In this document: piece after piece, positions 23,316 to 33,671 of the stretch | Position numbering within the stretch: the stretch's first letter is position 1 | How the letters are laid out: the number at the start of each line of letters is the position of its first letter | Assembly: GCA_950097015.1 (NCBI GenBank) | Contig: CATNEN010000038.1 | Coordinates: 558,001-622,000 of the forward strand | DNA: 64,000 bases | DNA from: Macrostomum hystrix | Taxonomy: Eukaryota > Platyhelminthes > Macrostomidae | Direction: 5' to 3' | Program-made: the position numbers and the translations under genes | The notes under the pieces: generated by a model | The model's database searches: none | What the model saw: the letters and a program-made list of their open reading frames with translations, nothing else | What the model was told of the DNA's origin: nothing

Positions 23316-26300
23316 ATGGGCCTCCTACATGTGTTCCGCCAGTTCTGCAGCAGCACGTCGCTCCGCGGCGCCGGGAGGCTCGTGAAGGCTCCGACCCGCC
23401 TGCTGCAGGCCATCTGGGCCGGCTACCTCTGCCTGATGGCAGTGGCCCTGACTGCCTGCGTCAGTTTCATCGCCATCGACTATCTGCAGTACAAGACCAT
23501 CATTCAGACCAGCATTATCTTGAACGACAACGCCATAGCTATACCGGCTGTGACCATCTGCAGCCACTATCCGTTCTCCGAGACGGCGCCTGCTCTCTGG
23601 GCGAGCGGTCACGTTCAGTCGCCGACAAATTTTTCGCACAGACTTCGTCGGACGGCGTTTCAGTTGTTTAACTCGAGCGAGTTCGTCCTGGCTGAGAAAG
23701 TGCTGGCTAGCGACACCAAGCGGATCTACTATCAGTCGCTGGATCACGATGACGCAGTCAACGTCAGCTTCTCCGTCTCGCAGATGTTCATCTTCTGCGT
23801 CACCGGCGTCGGCCCGTTTGTTGAGATTAGCGACTGGAAAGACTGCAGCCTGCTGCTCAAGCGAGTCAGCCTGCCGGCCTATTTCAACTGCTATCAGGTG
23901 CGCTTGGATGAGGTGCTCAAAACCTGACCACTTCTCTTGATTGTTGTTGATTTAATTTCGAGGTGGAAATCAATCATCTGGGACAATTCAAAGGCTACGT
24001 ACGATTCCTGAAGGCAACGGATGATTCTAAATGTTAATTGATGACTGTCAAGGTCAATGGATGATTCTCAAGGTCAATAGATAATTCTCAAGGTCAATAG
24101 ATAATTCTCAAGGTCAATGGATGATTCTCAAGGTCAATGGATAATTCTCAAGGTTAATGAATGATTCTCAAAGTCAATGAATGGTTCTGAAGGTCAATGG
24201 ATGATTCTCAATGTTAATGAATGATTCTCAATGTTAATGGATGACTCTTTAGGTCAATGAATGGTTCTGAAGGTCAAAGGATAAAATTCTCGATGCAAAT
24301 GAATGATTCTGAAGGTCCATGGATGATTCGCAACGTTAATGGATGACTCTGAAGGTCAATGGATGATTCTCATGGTCAATGAATGGTTCTGAAGGTCAAT
24401 GGATGATTCTCAATGTTAATGAATGATTCTCAAGGTCAATGAATGATTCTCAAAGTCAATGGATGATTCTCAAGGTCAATAGATAATTCTCAAGGTCAAT
24501 GGATGATTCTCAAGGTCAATGGATAATTCTCAAGGTTAATGAATGATTCTCAAAGTCAATGATTGGTTCTGAAGGTCAATGGATGATTCTCAAGGTCAAT
24601 GAATGATTCTCAATGTTAATGGATGACTCTTTAGGTCAATGAAAGATTCTCAATTTTAATGGATGTCTCTTTAGGTCAATGAATGGTTCTGAAGGTCAAA
24701 GGATAAAATTCTCGATGTAAATGAATGATTCTGAAGGTCCATGGATGATTCGCAACGTTAATGGATGACTCTGAAGGTCAATGGATGATTCTCATGGTCA
24801 ATGAATGGTTCTGAAGGTCAATGGATGATTCTCAAGGTCAATGAATGATTCTCAAGGTCAATGAATGATTCTCATAGTCAATGAATGATTCTCATGGTCA
24901 ATGAATGATTCTCATGGTCAATGAATGATTCTCATGGTCAATGAATGATTCTCATAGTCAATGAATGATTCTCATGGTCAATGAATGATTCTCAAGGTCA
25001 ATGAATGATTCTCATAGTCAATGAATGATTCTCATGGTCAATGAATGATTCTCATGGTCAATGAATGATTCTCATGGTCAATGAATGATTCTCATGGTCA
25101 ATGAATGATTCTCATGGTCAATGAATGGTTCTGAAGGTCAATGGATGATTCTCAATGTTAATAGATGATTCTCAAAGGCAAAGGACGATTCTCAACGCCA
25201 ATAAATTGATTAAAAAAAATTCTCTTAGACATTGAGCTCTGAATGCAGAACCCGGAGAGACTGGGCGGAAATGGAATTTTGATGAACTACATGGAGAATA
25301 ACACCGATAGCTTCCGTTTTGATTGGAATACTTTCAAAATGTACGTTTTACGAGTACGCCAAAGCTGAATCGCTCAAGAAGATTCTTTTTAAGTTGATTC
25401 TCGTGTAGAATGTTCAGATTTTGGCCAGACTGACGTTGCTTTCATGGAGGAAATCATCCCGATTCTCAGTCACGTGACCCACTCCGTAACCGCAGGTGCA
25501 AGCGCCTCGTGACATCGACTGGCTGACGCTGGTGCTCCGAGTATCCAGCGCGGTGCCCAACGAGTTCGAGGAGGCCTTCGTCCAGGACATCTTTGAACAG
25601 GCCGACGGCATCAGGCTGGAGGTGCACGAGAATGACACCTACCCGGAGCCGACGCTGAAGGGTATCCACGTGGAACCCGGCAAACTAGTTGAGATCAGCT
25701 ACAAGACGGTGCGCTGGGCGGAGGTCAACAGTCCAGCCGATGCCTGCATGTCGACCGAGGCCACCAGTAGGCGTCGTATTCGCGACCTCGACGAAGAATT
25801 CGCGTATTCGTATGAGGCCTGCGTTAGCCAGGAGCTGGGCCGGCTGGTTCTCGAGCGCTGCGGCTGTCACTACGCCCAGTACCTGCGCTTCGGAGTGCCG
25901 AACGCCAGCCATCCGTACTGCGCCGACACTCGCATCGACATGCGGCAGATGCTGGCTCAGATGGACTGCCTCAACCGGCTGAACCTGGACGCAGAACGGG
26001 AGCGAATCAGCGCTAGCGTCTGCCTCATGCCCTGCCGCTTTCACTACTTTGACACTGTGGCCTCTAAAACTGTGTGGCGAGCCACCCAGTGGCAGCTGCA
26101 CTGGCTGATGCAGCACTCCAGGTGCTTCCGCGACCTGGACGAGGCCAGCAGCCGACTGGCTGAAAACGGCCTGGCTCCAGACGAAGTTCTCAACCTGCGA
26201 GCCAAGCTGATGCAGGCCTCTGCCACAATGAGAGGCTTCTTTGAAGCCGACGACATCACCCGGACCGCATCGGGCGGCTTTGACGACTCGGCGGACGAGC

Positions 26301-27266
26301 AAAATCAGCTGAGCCGAATGCTGCCTAAGTGAGCAGTTTCAGTGAAATTTACCTCCTTAAAATCTAAGATTAAGTGCGAAGACACAAATATAGACATTCC
26401 AAGTTAAAAATAGATTGCAAATACTAGTCTTGGATTCCTGATCGCAATTGGATTCCTAATTCCTAATCCTCACCTGAGTACCTGTCCGAGTGTCCTAGTC
26501 CCTGTCCGAATGTCCAAGTTCCTGTCCAAATGTGTCCTAGTCCATGTCCGAGTGTCCTAGTTCCTGTCCAAGTGTCCTAGTCCCTGTCCGAGTGTCCTAG
26601 TCCCTGTCCGAGTGTCCTAGTTCCTGTCCGAGTGTCCTAGTCCCTGTCCGAGTGTCCTAGTTCCTGTCCGAGTGTCCTAGTCCCTGTCCGAGTGTCCTAG
26701 TTCCTGTCCGAGTGTCCTAGTTCCTGTCCGAGTGTCCTAGTTCCTGTCCGAGTGTCCTAGTCCCTGTCCGAGTGTCCTAGTCCCTGTCCGAGTGTCCTAG
26801 TTCCTGTCCGAGTGTCCTAGTCCCTGTCCGGGTGTCCTAGTTCCTGTCCGAGTGTCCTAGTTCCTGTCCGTGTGTCCTAGTTCCTGTCCGTGTGTCCTAG
26901 TCCCTGTCCGTGTGTCCTAGTCCCTGTCCGAGTGTCCTAGTTCCTGTCCGAGTGTCCTAGTCCCTGTCCAAACCTAAATTCTAAATGAGGAAAGGCAGCC
27001 AAGGAGCCGATTCTAATCGACGCAGGGACGGCACCAACTTTGCCTACGTGACCATCAGGCGGCAGTCGCGCAACACAGTCCAGAAGACGGAGACCCTATC
27101 GCTGGGACTGAGCGCCCTGATGAGCCAGATCGGAGGCCTGTCCAGCCTCTTCCTGGGCCTGACCTGCGCTGTGGCCGTGGAGCTGCTTGAGCTCTGCCTG
27201 CTTCGCCGACACCAGGGAAATCAGCGGCGGAGAGCGAACCAGCTGCAGCAGCAGGACGCTCAGTGA
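23316..27266 (+). CDS. DEG/ENaC (amiloride-sensitive type) sodium channel subunit
   Basis: This is a subunit of a trimeric, amiloride-sensitive cation channel in the plasma membrane. The inferred exons are 23316-23897, 25249-25353, 25496-26328 and 27026-27266, and the product is 586 aa, normal for the family. TM1 is at about residues 31-53, followed by IPAVTICSHYPFS, the post-TM1 motif. The large extracellular domain has the cysteine pattern RCGCHYAQY...CLMPCRFHYF in exon 3. TM2 in exon 4 reads QIGGLSSLFLGL and contains the GLS selectivity filter. The last junction is confirmed by phase (AA|G). Exon 2 (105 bp, phase 0-0, encoding NPERLGGNGILMNY...) is short and its donor is less certain; an alternative GTACGT at 25341 breaks the phase. 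Introns 1 and 3 carry different 20-bp minisatellites. Ligand and tissue cannot be inferred. A candidate AATAAA is near 27739. Confidence 0.92.
24010..25200. repeat. 20-bp minisatellite (TCAATGAATGATTCTCAAGG)
   Basis: About 58 imperfect units occur in intron 1 of the DEG/ENaC gene. Variants of TTCTGAAGG, AATGTTAATG and TTCTCATGG recur in ordered groups. A block near 24240-24370 is repeated near 24675-24805, including an odd AAAATTCTCGATG unit. This shows duplication of multi-unit segments. Confidence 0.93.
26455..26975. repeat. 20-bp minisatellite (TCCCTGTCCGAGTGTCCTAG)
   Basis: About 26 units alternate between TCCCTG and TTCCTG starts. The array lies in intron 3 of the DEG/ENaC gene and ends about 50 bp before the acceptor of the pore exon. 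Confidence 0.95.
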
Positions 27267-28179
27267 TGCGCGTCAAGTCCCAGCCAATCAGCTGAGAACA
27301 CACCTTAATTCAACTCATAGCGATGTACACTAGCTTTATTATTTATTCTAATTTTATTTCTGCTTCAAGTTTAGATTTTAATCTAGAATACTGTGCATTG
27401 TGTTAAAAATAGACGTAGGCAATTGTAACTCATTCAATACATGAAAGTTCATGTATACATGTTCATGATACATAAGCTTCAAATAGTTACTCAAATAATT
27501 ACAAATAGCAATGTAGAAATTGTGTTTTCCAGGCAAAAATAGAATAGTTTTACCATTTCTAAAGTGTATAGCTACGGAAAATTTGCCTCATAATATCCAT
27601 TTTTGTTGCTTCTACTCGTAGTTGCTTGTGCGTATCGGTCTGGTACTTCGTAAGTTGAGGGAATATTGTTAAGAAGGGATAGCATCGAGTCTTGGCAGCG
27701 AATTCAAGTTTGACAGCTTAAACTTTCACATTCGATTTAAATAAAGGCCAACTACTAAATGCCAAGCAATATCATGAGTCCTTGGCTGATAAACGATTCG
27801 CCTGAATGTACTCGCAAACTGAAGAGTAACTCAAACTCCGAATTTAGTAACTCTCCAGTATATATAGGCAATTTATCAACATTAAACATGAGTTGCTGAA
27901 TGATTTGGGAATGATGCTGCTGCTAAGTGTCGAGGGTCTGTTGACCTAAACAGCAAGACTCATCGACATGAACTCGGTGCCAAATTTTGATATTTCTCTG
28001 GCAAGCTGCTGATGTCGCCGGAAGTCCACTCGATGAAAACCCAGCCGGAAGGAGCTAAAATTCTGCTAAAACCGAATCGATTTCGACTTTTCACTTCGCT
28101 TTCAACGCTTCATGAGACTTTTAGCATTGGGCTTTTAGATTGACCACTCTGTGATAGATCTAATCAATTTTTCAAAAAA
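27267..28179. other. 3' flank of DEG/ENaC gene
   Basis: This is AT-rich sequence. An AATAAA at about 27739 is a possible poly(A) signal. I see no other gene. Confidence 0.35.
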
Positions 28180-28370
28180 TTTAAGGCCGGGATTCGATTC
28201 CTGAGTCTATTTAAAGCAAGTGTGTCCTTTAGCAAGACACCAAATTACTCTGCATTGCAATTTAGTTATCCCAGCTGCTAAATGGGTGCCAGCATCAGCT
28301 GGGGTTAATTGAGGGTGGGGCGTGGCGTCTCACCAGTCCATGGACTGAACAGCCGGTCACCAATCCCACT
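28180..28370 (+). repeat. tRNA-derived SINE, family A, head-truncated
   Basis: It starts at a B-box-like GGGATTCGATTCCTGAG. The conserved body (GTGTCCTTTAGCAAGACAC, GGTTAATTGAGGGTGGG) and the palindrome CAGTCCATGGACTG follow. The A-box part and the 3' end are missing or diverged. Confidence 0.7.
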
Positions 28371-29265
28371 AATTTTCTACCCCAGCTAAGGTACCCATGC
28401 TTACAGCTGAGTGAATGGCAGCATTTTGTGGTTTATTTTTAGTGTTTTGTGCTTCGATGACTCGATAAATCAAAAAAAGACTTTAAAAGTACGTCATAAA
28501 TACGTATGTTTGTTAGGTCCAGTGTGATCGTAAAGAAAACAGATTTCCCTAATTTCACCCGCCGAATTTTGCATATCAAAAAGGAAATCCACATTTTACA
28601 TTTTTAATTACAACTTGTAGTTAAATAACAACGAAGCGTCTTTTCAAATGTTTCAAATTTTCTAGTCAACATGCAGACAATCTTCACCGATCTGAAAATG
28701 GTGAAGATTGAATTGAATTTTATTATCGATCCTTGCTTTTTTACATTACTAGATGCTCTGAGACTTGATTGTTCTTAAAATCGAATCGATTGAATCTTCA
28801 AAGCATTAAATGTAAAGTTTAAATAGATTTCGAAACAAATTAATTCTACAAATTGCTGTGTACTTTGAATGCAAATTGCCTACTAAACCGGAAACAGAAA
28901 ACATAAGGTACATTGTGTACAGTTTCTATTTAGCACAAAACCAATCAAGCGTTTCGATTAGAGAGGCATTGTGATTAAATCAACTGCCTCACAGTTGATT
29001 TAGTAGCAATGCGCGAAATGTGCAAAGCATGCAAGAGTTCTACATTCTAGATGTCCTTTTCGCTGACTAAATCTACAAAGCAACAAGCTGTCCTTTTCAT
29101 TTTTACTGATCTGGTATACCTTAATAAAAAAAATTTTTTTCGCGTTTCGCAATCTTCAAGAATATTATAGCTACATAACTTCACCATACACAAATAGGCA
29201 GTGAATGCACCTAAAGAATTACGGCGAGATGTACAGCCATGCAGTGGCATGAAGTAGCAGCTATT
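28371..29265. other. Intergenic, nothing recognised
   Basis: AT-rich sequence without supported exons. A 67-codon minus-strand frame at 29047-29250 overlaps SINE-like sequence and resembles no family. Confidence 0.4.
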
Positions 29266-29345
29266 AGCTGTGTACTGCTGTTCAGTCTATGGACTGGGAG
29301 GCCACCACAGCCCACGCCAATTTATACCCCAGTACATGCTGGTAC
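29266..29345 (-). repeat. SINE family A fragment
   Basis: It carries CAGTCTATGGACTG (one mismatch from the family palindrome) and the adjacent body in reverse orientation. Only about 80 bp are recognisable. Confidence 0.5.
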
Positions 29346-29588
29346 CAACTTTCCGGATTAATACAAATTATCAATTATTTATATTGGAATAGTCGTGTGC
29401 TTAAATTATGCAAGCAAAAGTCACGTAAACACCCGCAGGACAAAGTGACATGCGATATAAGCGATAAGCGATATAAGTGATATAAGCGTCAACCTTGATT
29501 AGCAGGATATTCATTGCAAAACAAGCCCAGTCCAGCTTGAAAATCACACAGCAGAAACACCAACACCAACTCATCAAGCGAACTCAAC

Positions 29589-29897
29589 TCAGTCGGAGCT
29601 GAAGTAGACCAGCTCATCAGCTGAGGACTTCTCAGTCTGCAGAGCGTGCAGACTGGGCTGCTCATTGGTGTGCGGCAGCGGCTTGAACACGCGGATGTGG
29701 ATGAAAGAATCCTCTCCGATGTGCACCTTGGCGAAATAGTTCGTGCCAGCCACCACCTGGCTGGCTATGAGGCGCGGCTCAAACTTCTCAAGAGAGCGGC
29801 CCAGACGGGCCTCAACCTGCGGCTTCACGCCGGTCAGCAGCTCGACCTCTTCGGGCGTTGGCTCGCGAGCATCTCCGGTGCCTCCAAGAAGTGGCAT
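29589..29897 (-). CDS. Stefin / cystatin-B-like cysteine protease inhibitor, copy 1
   Basis: This is a cytosolic inhibitor of papain-like cathepsins. The 102-aa product has no signal peptide, as expected for stefins. It has the three edge elements that block the protease cleft: N-terminal GG at residues 5-6, the QVVAG loop at 47-51 and a second loop PLPHTNE at 73-79, with the usual C-terminal DELVYF. ATG at 29897 is chosen because it aligns with the stefin start. The frame stays open 41 codons further upstream, but that part has no family match. Residue 4 is leucine where copy 2 and many stefins have cysteine. The coding sequence is nearly identical to copy 2 at 30895-31203, but the flanks are unrelated. 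No canonical AATAAA is seen just downstream, so copy 1 may be the derived member. Confidence 0.88.
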   Translation of the reverse strand: MPLLGGTGDAREPTPEEVELLTGVKPQVEARLGRSLEKFEPRLIASQVVAGTNYFAKVHIGEDSFIHIRVFKPLPHTNEQPSLHALQTEKSSADELVYFSSD

Positions 29898-29959
29898 ATT
29901 GCTAGCTGGTTTAGCTAGAAACGATTGAACCACAGTCCATATAAGAGGGACAGCCTTAA

Positions 29960-30838
29960 GCTGCGGCAATTGAGGCCCCCAACGGTCAACCCATGATGCA
30001 CAATGCACGCTACCGGACAATGAGAATGCCAGGGCAGATTTACATCCCGGAGTGTTTGCCTCTCATCGTACGCACATCCCCTAACCTGTACATTTACTAA
30101 ATTGCACATTCCCTAACATGTAACCAGTACATTCCTTAACTTGTACATATCTAAATCTGTACATTTACTAGCCAGCACCTTCCTAGATGGCGACAGCTAT
30201 AGGATGCATTGTTTATCAAATTAGGAGGACAATATTAGCCAAGTGGAAAGGTATTTATCAACTGAGGGGGTTGACAGTTTGAAATCATCAGATAAAGCAT
30301 TGCTAACTGAGCTTTTATATGGTCAGAGCTGTTATCAGGGATAAATTGCCCCCTTAAGTGAGGATATTTGCTCTCTGGGAGGCTATTTAACAGATTAATG
30401 ACGGGGCTACTCTAACTTAGGGAGCTGGATCGACAACTGACCGCACATGACAAGACGCAAAAAACAATTGAGGAATTCAAACGGTGACTAAATTCAAGGA
30501 CAATGAAAGCTAAGGCATCACTAATGAAGTTTTGGAATGTGAACTGGAAATAAACAAAACAGAAATCAAACACTAATGTGAATCTACGAGCTAGATCTGG
30601 ATAAGAACGGAAAATTCATATTGATTGATTGGTCAAAAGGTTTCTTAGTTCGATTATAATTAGTTGGTACTCGAAAAACTGTAAAACCTAATCAATGCCA
30701 ATGAAAAAAACGGAATACATTTTACAAATTGCGTTTTGAAAATTTCAATTTCATGATAGAATCAGTAAAAGACGAGCATCACTCCTCGAACGTAAAGCTA
30801 CAAAAGTGACTTTCGACTGTTGCTAAGCGCAAAGTGTA
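29960..30838. other. Spacer between the two cystatin genes
   Basis: Here I see only short TTACATGTACA/CATTCCTTAACTTG-like imperfect repeats at 30070-30170 and otherwise unique AT-rich sequence. It contains no gene. Confidence 0.4.
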
Positions 30839-30844
30839 TTTATT
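30839..30844 (-). terminator. Poly(A) signal of cystatin copy 2
   Basis: AATAAA on the minus strand lies about 50 bp past the stop codon at 30895. Confidence 0.5.
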
Positions 30845-30894
30845 GTCTGAATAGCAAATATTTAGTCCGGAACCGCTCATCAAGCGAACTCAAC

Positions 30895-31203
30895 TCAGTC
30901 GGAGCTGAAGTAGACCAGCTCATCAGCTGAGGACTTCTCAGTCTGCAGAGCATGCAGACTGGGCTGCTCATTGGTGTGCGGCAGCGGCTTGAACACGCGG
31001 ATGTGGATGAAAGAATCCTCTCCGATGTGCACCTTGGCGAAATAGTTCGTGCCAGCCACCACCTGGCTGGCTATGAGGCGCGGCTCAAACTTCTCAAGAG
31101 AGCGGCCCAGACGGGCCTCAACCTGCGGCTTCACGCCGGTCAGCAGCTCGACCTCTTCGGGCGTCGGCTTGCGAGCATCTCCGGTGCCTCCGCACAGTGG
31201 CAT
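30895..31203 (-). CDS. Stefin / cystatin-B-like cysteine protease inhibitor, copy 2
   Basis: This is the tandem partner of the gene at 29589-29897. The 102-aa product differs from it at only two residues: cysteine for leucine at 4, giving the MPLCGG start typical of stefins, and lysine for glutamate at 12. The N-terminal GG, QVVAG and PLPHTNE protease-contact sites are intact. An in-frame ATG six codons further upstream (31221) is possible, but family alignment favours 31203. A poly(A) signal follows about 50 bp after the stop. Similarity between the copies starts abruptly about 17 bp downstream of the stop codons and ends at the ATG. It therefore covers essentially the coding sequence alone. 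Confidence 0.88.
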   Translation of the reverse strand: MPLCGGTGDARKPTPEEVELLTGVKPQVEARLGRSLEKFEPRLIASQVVAGTNYFAKVHIGEDSFIHIRVFKPLPHTNEQPSLHALQTEKSSADELVYFSSD

Positions 31204-31394
31204 TTTGGGCTGGAAGAGCATTGTGATGAGCTTTGTACTATGGCTACACCCTAGTGAGATTTTCTGTTGTTAGCGAGAGGTTTGAAGTTCTAATCTCGGC
31301 ACAATCGAACAGCTTTGAGTCGTTTAGCAAACTTAGCTACGCGTTGCTTCAGTTCACACCCGCCTTAACTGGGCCAGATGTACAGCCGACAGAA

Positions 31395-31620
31395 CAGCGG
31401 CAGCTATTGCGGGGCGCATCTGAAGGTTGCGTACGGCTGTTCAGTCCATGGACTGGGGGGACGCCACACCCACCCTCAATTATCCCAGCCAACACTGGAC
31501 CCATTTAACAGCCATTTAACAGTGTCTTGCTAAAGGACACAAATTGTCCCAATGGAGTCAGGAATCGAACCCCCCGACCTTCAAGTCGTGAGTCCGATGC
31601 TCTAACCACAAGGCTACAAC
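31395..31620 (-). repeat. tRNA-derived SINE, family A
   Basis: Read on the minus strand it has the tRNA-like head (B box GGGTTCGATTCC-like at about 31565-31580), the body (GTGTCCTTTAGCAAGACAC) and the palindrome CAGTCCATGGACTG at about 31441. It is almost full length and lies between cystatin copy 2 and GTF2H3. Confidence 0.78.
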
Positions 31621-31780
31621 CTCCTCTATTACTATTACTAGTTAGTACTTACTATTAAAACTATTACTACTAGTGCACAGACTTACTGTAGCATCAATAT
31701 AATTCTGGTGGAAGACAGAACTAACATAAGTGTAAAAACATTTAAGCAACATAAATGCTGAACTACTGAGAAGCACACTT

Positions 31781-31786
31781 TTTATT
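31781..31786 (-). terminator. Candidate poly(A) signal of GTF2H3
   Basis: AATAAA on the minus strand lies about 270 bp beyond the GTF2H3 stop codon at 32057. It is the nearest canonical signal I noticed. Confidence 0.35.
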
Positions 31787-32056
31787 TCGACTTTTTTGAC
31801 ACGCAAAGCTACAGAAACTATTTTATTACATCGAAAGTTAATTCAGCGAAGTACAGAAATTGCACATGACATATCAACATTTCTCGAGTTCATATTAGGT
31901 TATAGCTACATCTATACTTCTGGATTTGAGAGATGAATCGAAAGAATGATGAAAACCTTACCGGTGAGTATAATGCAATACACTCTTGTGTCAAATTGTG
32001 ATCTAGCCGATATGTATTGAAAAATATACTTAAAAACTAAGCCTAAGAGAATTCGC

Positions 32057-33664
32057 TCAACCCTTTCCGCTGCGCTTCGATGCGGCATTCGACTTGGCCC
32101 CGGCGCCGGACCTGGCAGCCGCGGCAAAGTAGGCCGGCAGCTGCGGCTTCGGGAATGTGGCGTGGCAGGTGGTGCACAGCGGCGTGTAGCTGCAGTACAC
32201 TGACAGGCAGATTGAGCACACATAGGCTGTGGACACCAGGCGCCGATGACAGAAGCAGGCCGGGCGAGAATCGCTGGGACCAGACGAAGGCGGCAGAGTT
32301 AGAGAAGCCTGCCTTGCAGCTGGCTCAGCTAGGAACAGGCTGAGCAGGCACTGGAGCAGGGCGCTGGGTCTGGGTAGGCGCAGGTAGAAGCCGCCGGACA
32401 GCTCGGCAGCCTGGCGCAGCAGAGTGGAATCGGACTGCGCGAATCATTGGAGACAGGGATAAAAGCCACTTTCACTTTTTGCGTAGCAATGAATGCAATT
32501 TAGTAGTCTACTGCAAGTAGTGCCACTCGAAGCAAATAGGACGAGGCCGAAATAGAGAAGTATCACATAAAAAATCGATAGGATGTGAATAGGCTGTCCA
32601 ATTGACTTTGAGAAGCTGTTAGACGAAATGAGAAGCAGACAGGATGAGAAGTAGACAAAGTGAGAAGTAGAGAAAGTTAGAAGTAGACAGGATGAGAAGT
32701 AGAGAAATTTAGAAGTAGACAGGATGAGAAGCAGAAACAGGTTTAAGACAGAAGAAATGTGGAACATAGTAGTCTGGGCTAGTAAATAGATAGCAAGTAA
32801 CGTACAGCAGAAGAGTTAAAGAGGCCGCAATAGACTCACAGCAATAACACACGCATCGATGGGAATCTGACGCTTCTGAGCGGCAAACACAGCGTTCATC
32901 AGGGCCATGTACTGGGAGGCTTCGTCGCTACAGGCGCGCAGCAGCAGCACCCTGGAGGCCAGTCGAAGTCCCGGGGGAATCTCTCGCTCGCGTCTGGCAA
33001 TGTAGCACAGAGCCTTCACTAGGCAGCCGGCCATACAGACGGATAGGCGCAGCTTCTCTGGCCTGGCTGAGCGCATCAGAGCCTCGGCAGAGTCCTTCAC
33101 GCAATCGTTCATCATAGTGAAGCACTCCAGCTTGGCGCCGTCGGCAGGAGGTGGGCCTTGATGACTAACTTCAACGCTGGCAGCGGGATAGAGAAACTGT
33201 GTCTACGCATAGAGAGACAGGTTTCGAAACAATTTTCTTACAGCGAGGCATGCTGCTGCGAGTAAAACTAAACACACAGGAAGTGGCCTGAGGTCCCCAA
33301 CCTGAAGATCCGAGCAGCCTGAGGTCCCCAATCTGAAGATCCAAGAAGACTGAGGTCCCCATCCTGAAGATTTGAGTAGCCTGAGGTCCCCAACCTGAAG
33401 ATTGGAGAAGCCTGAGGTCCCCAACCTGAAGATCCGAGCAGAAGGGATTTCAGACTAACAAAATTAATTCAGCCTACACACCTGCTCTCCGCAGACGCCA
33501 AGAAAGGCGACCTCATTGCCTGGCTGCACAAGCAGGTGAGCATTGGCAAAGGTGAGCACAGATTGAAGCATGCGGCACACATCAGTGTCTGGCTGGATGC
33601 CCCACCAAGCTGGGTTCAAATCCAGCACAATGACTAGCAGCTGTTTGTCTGCAGTTGTTGACAT
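32057..33664 (-). CDS. GTF2H3: General transcription factor IIH subunit 3 (p34 / Tfb4)
   Basis: This is a structural subunit of the TFIIH core, which acts in transcription initiation and nucleotide excision repair in the nucleus. The inferred exons are 33664-33482, 33196-32840 and 32434-32057, all joined in phase 0, giving 305 aa against 308 in human. The N-terminus reads LLVIVLDLNPAWWG (human LLVIVVDANPIWWG), the start of the vWA-like fold. Exon 2 begins FLYP as in human and contains KALCYI and YMALMNAVFAAQK. Exon 3 ends in a C4-type zinc finger (CFCHRRL...CSICLSVYC...CTTC) with a lysine-rich tail. ATG at 33664 lies just 8 bp past the CENP-X stop codon, on the same strand (7 intervening bases). 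Both introns contain short tandem repeats. Confidence 0.94.
32600..32745. repeat. Short purine-rich tandem repeat (GAAGTAGACAGGATGA-like)
   Basis: About seven imperfect units of 18-20 bp built on GAGAAGTAGA lie in intron 2 of GTF2H3. Confidence 0.75.
33285..33440. repeat. 31-bp minisatellite, five units
   Basis: Five units begin CCTGAGGTCCCCAACCTGAA and continue with a variable GATCCGAGCAG-like end. The array is in intron 1 of GTF2H3. Confidence 0.9.
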
Positions 33665-33671
33665 CCCAGAT

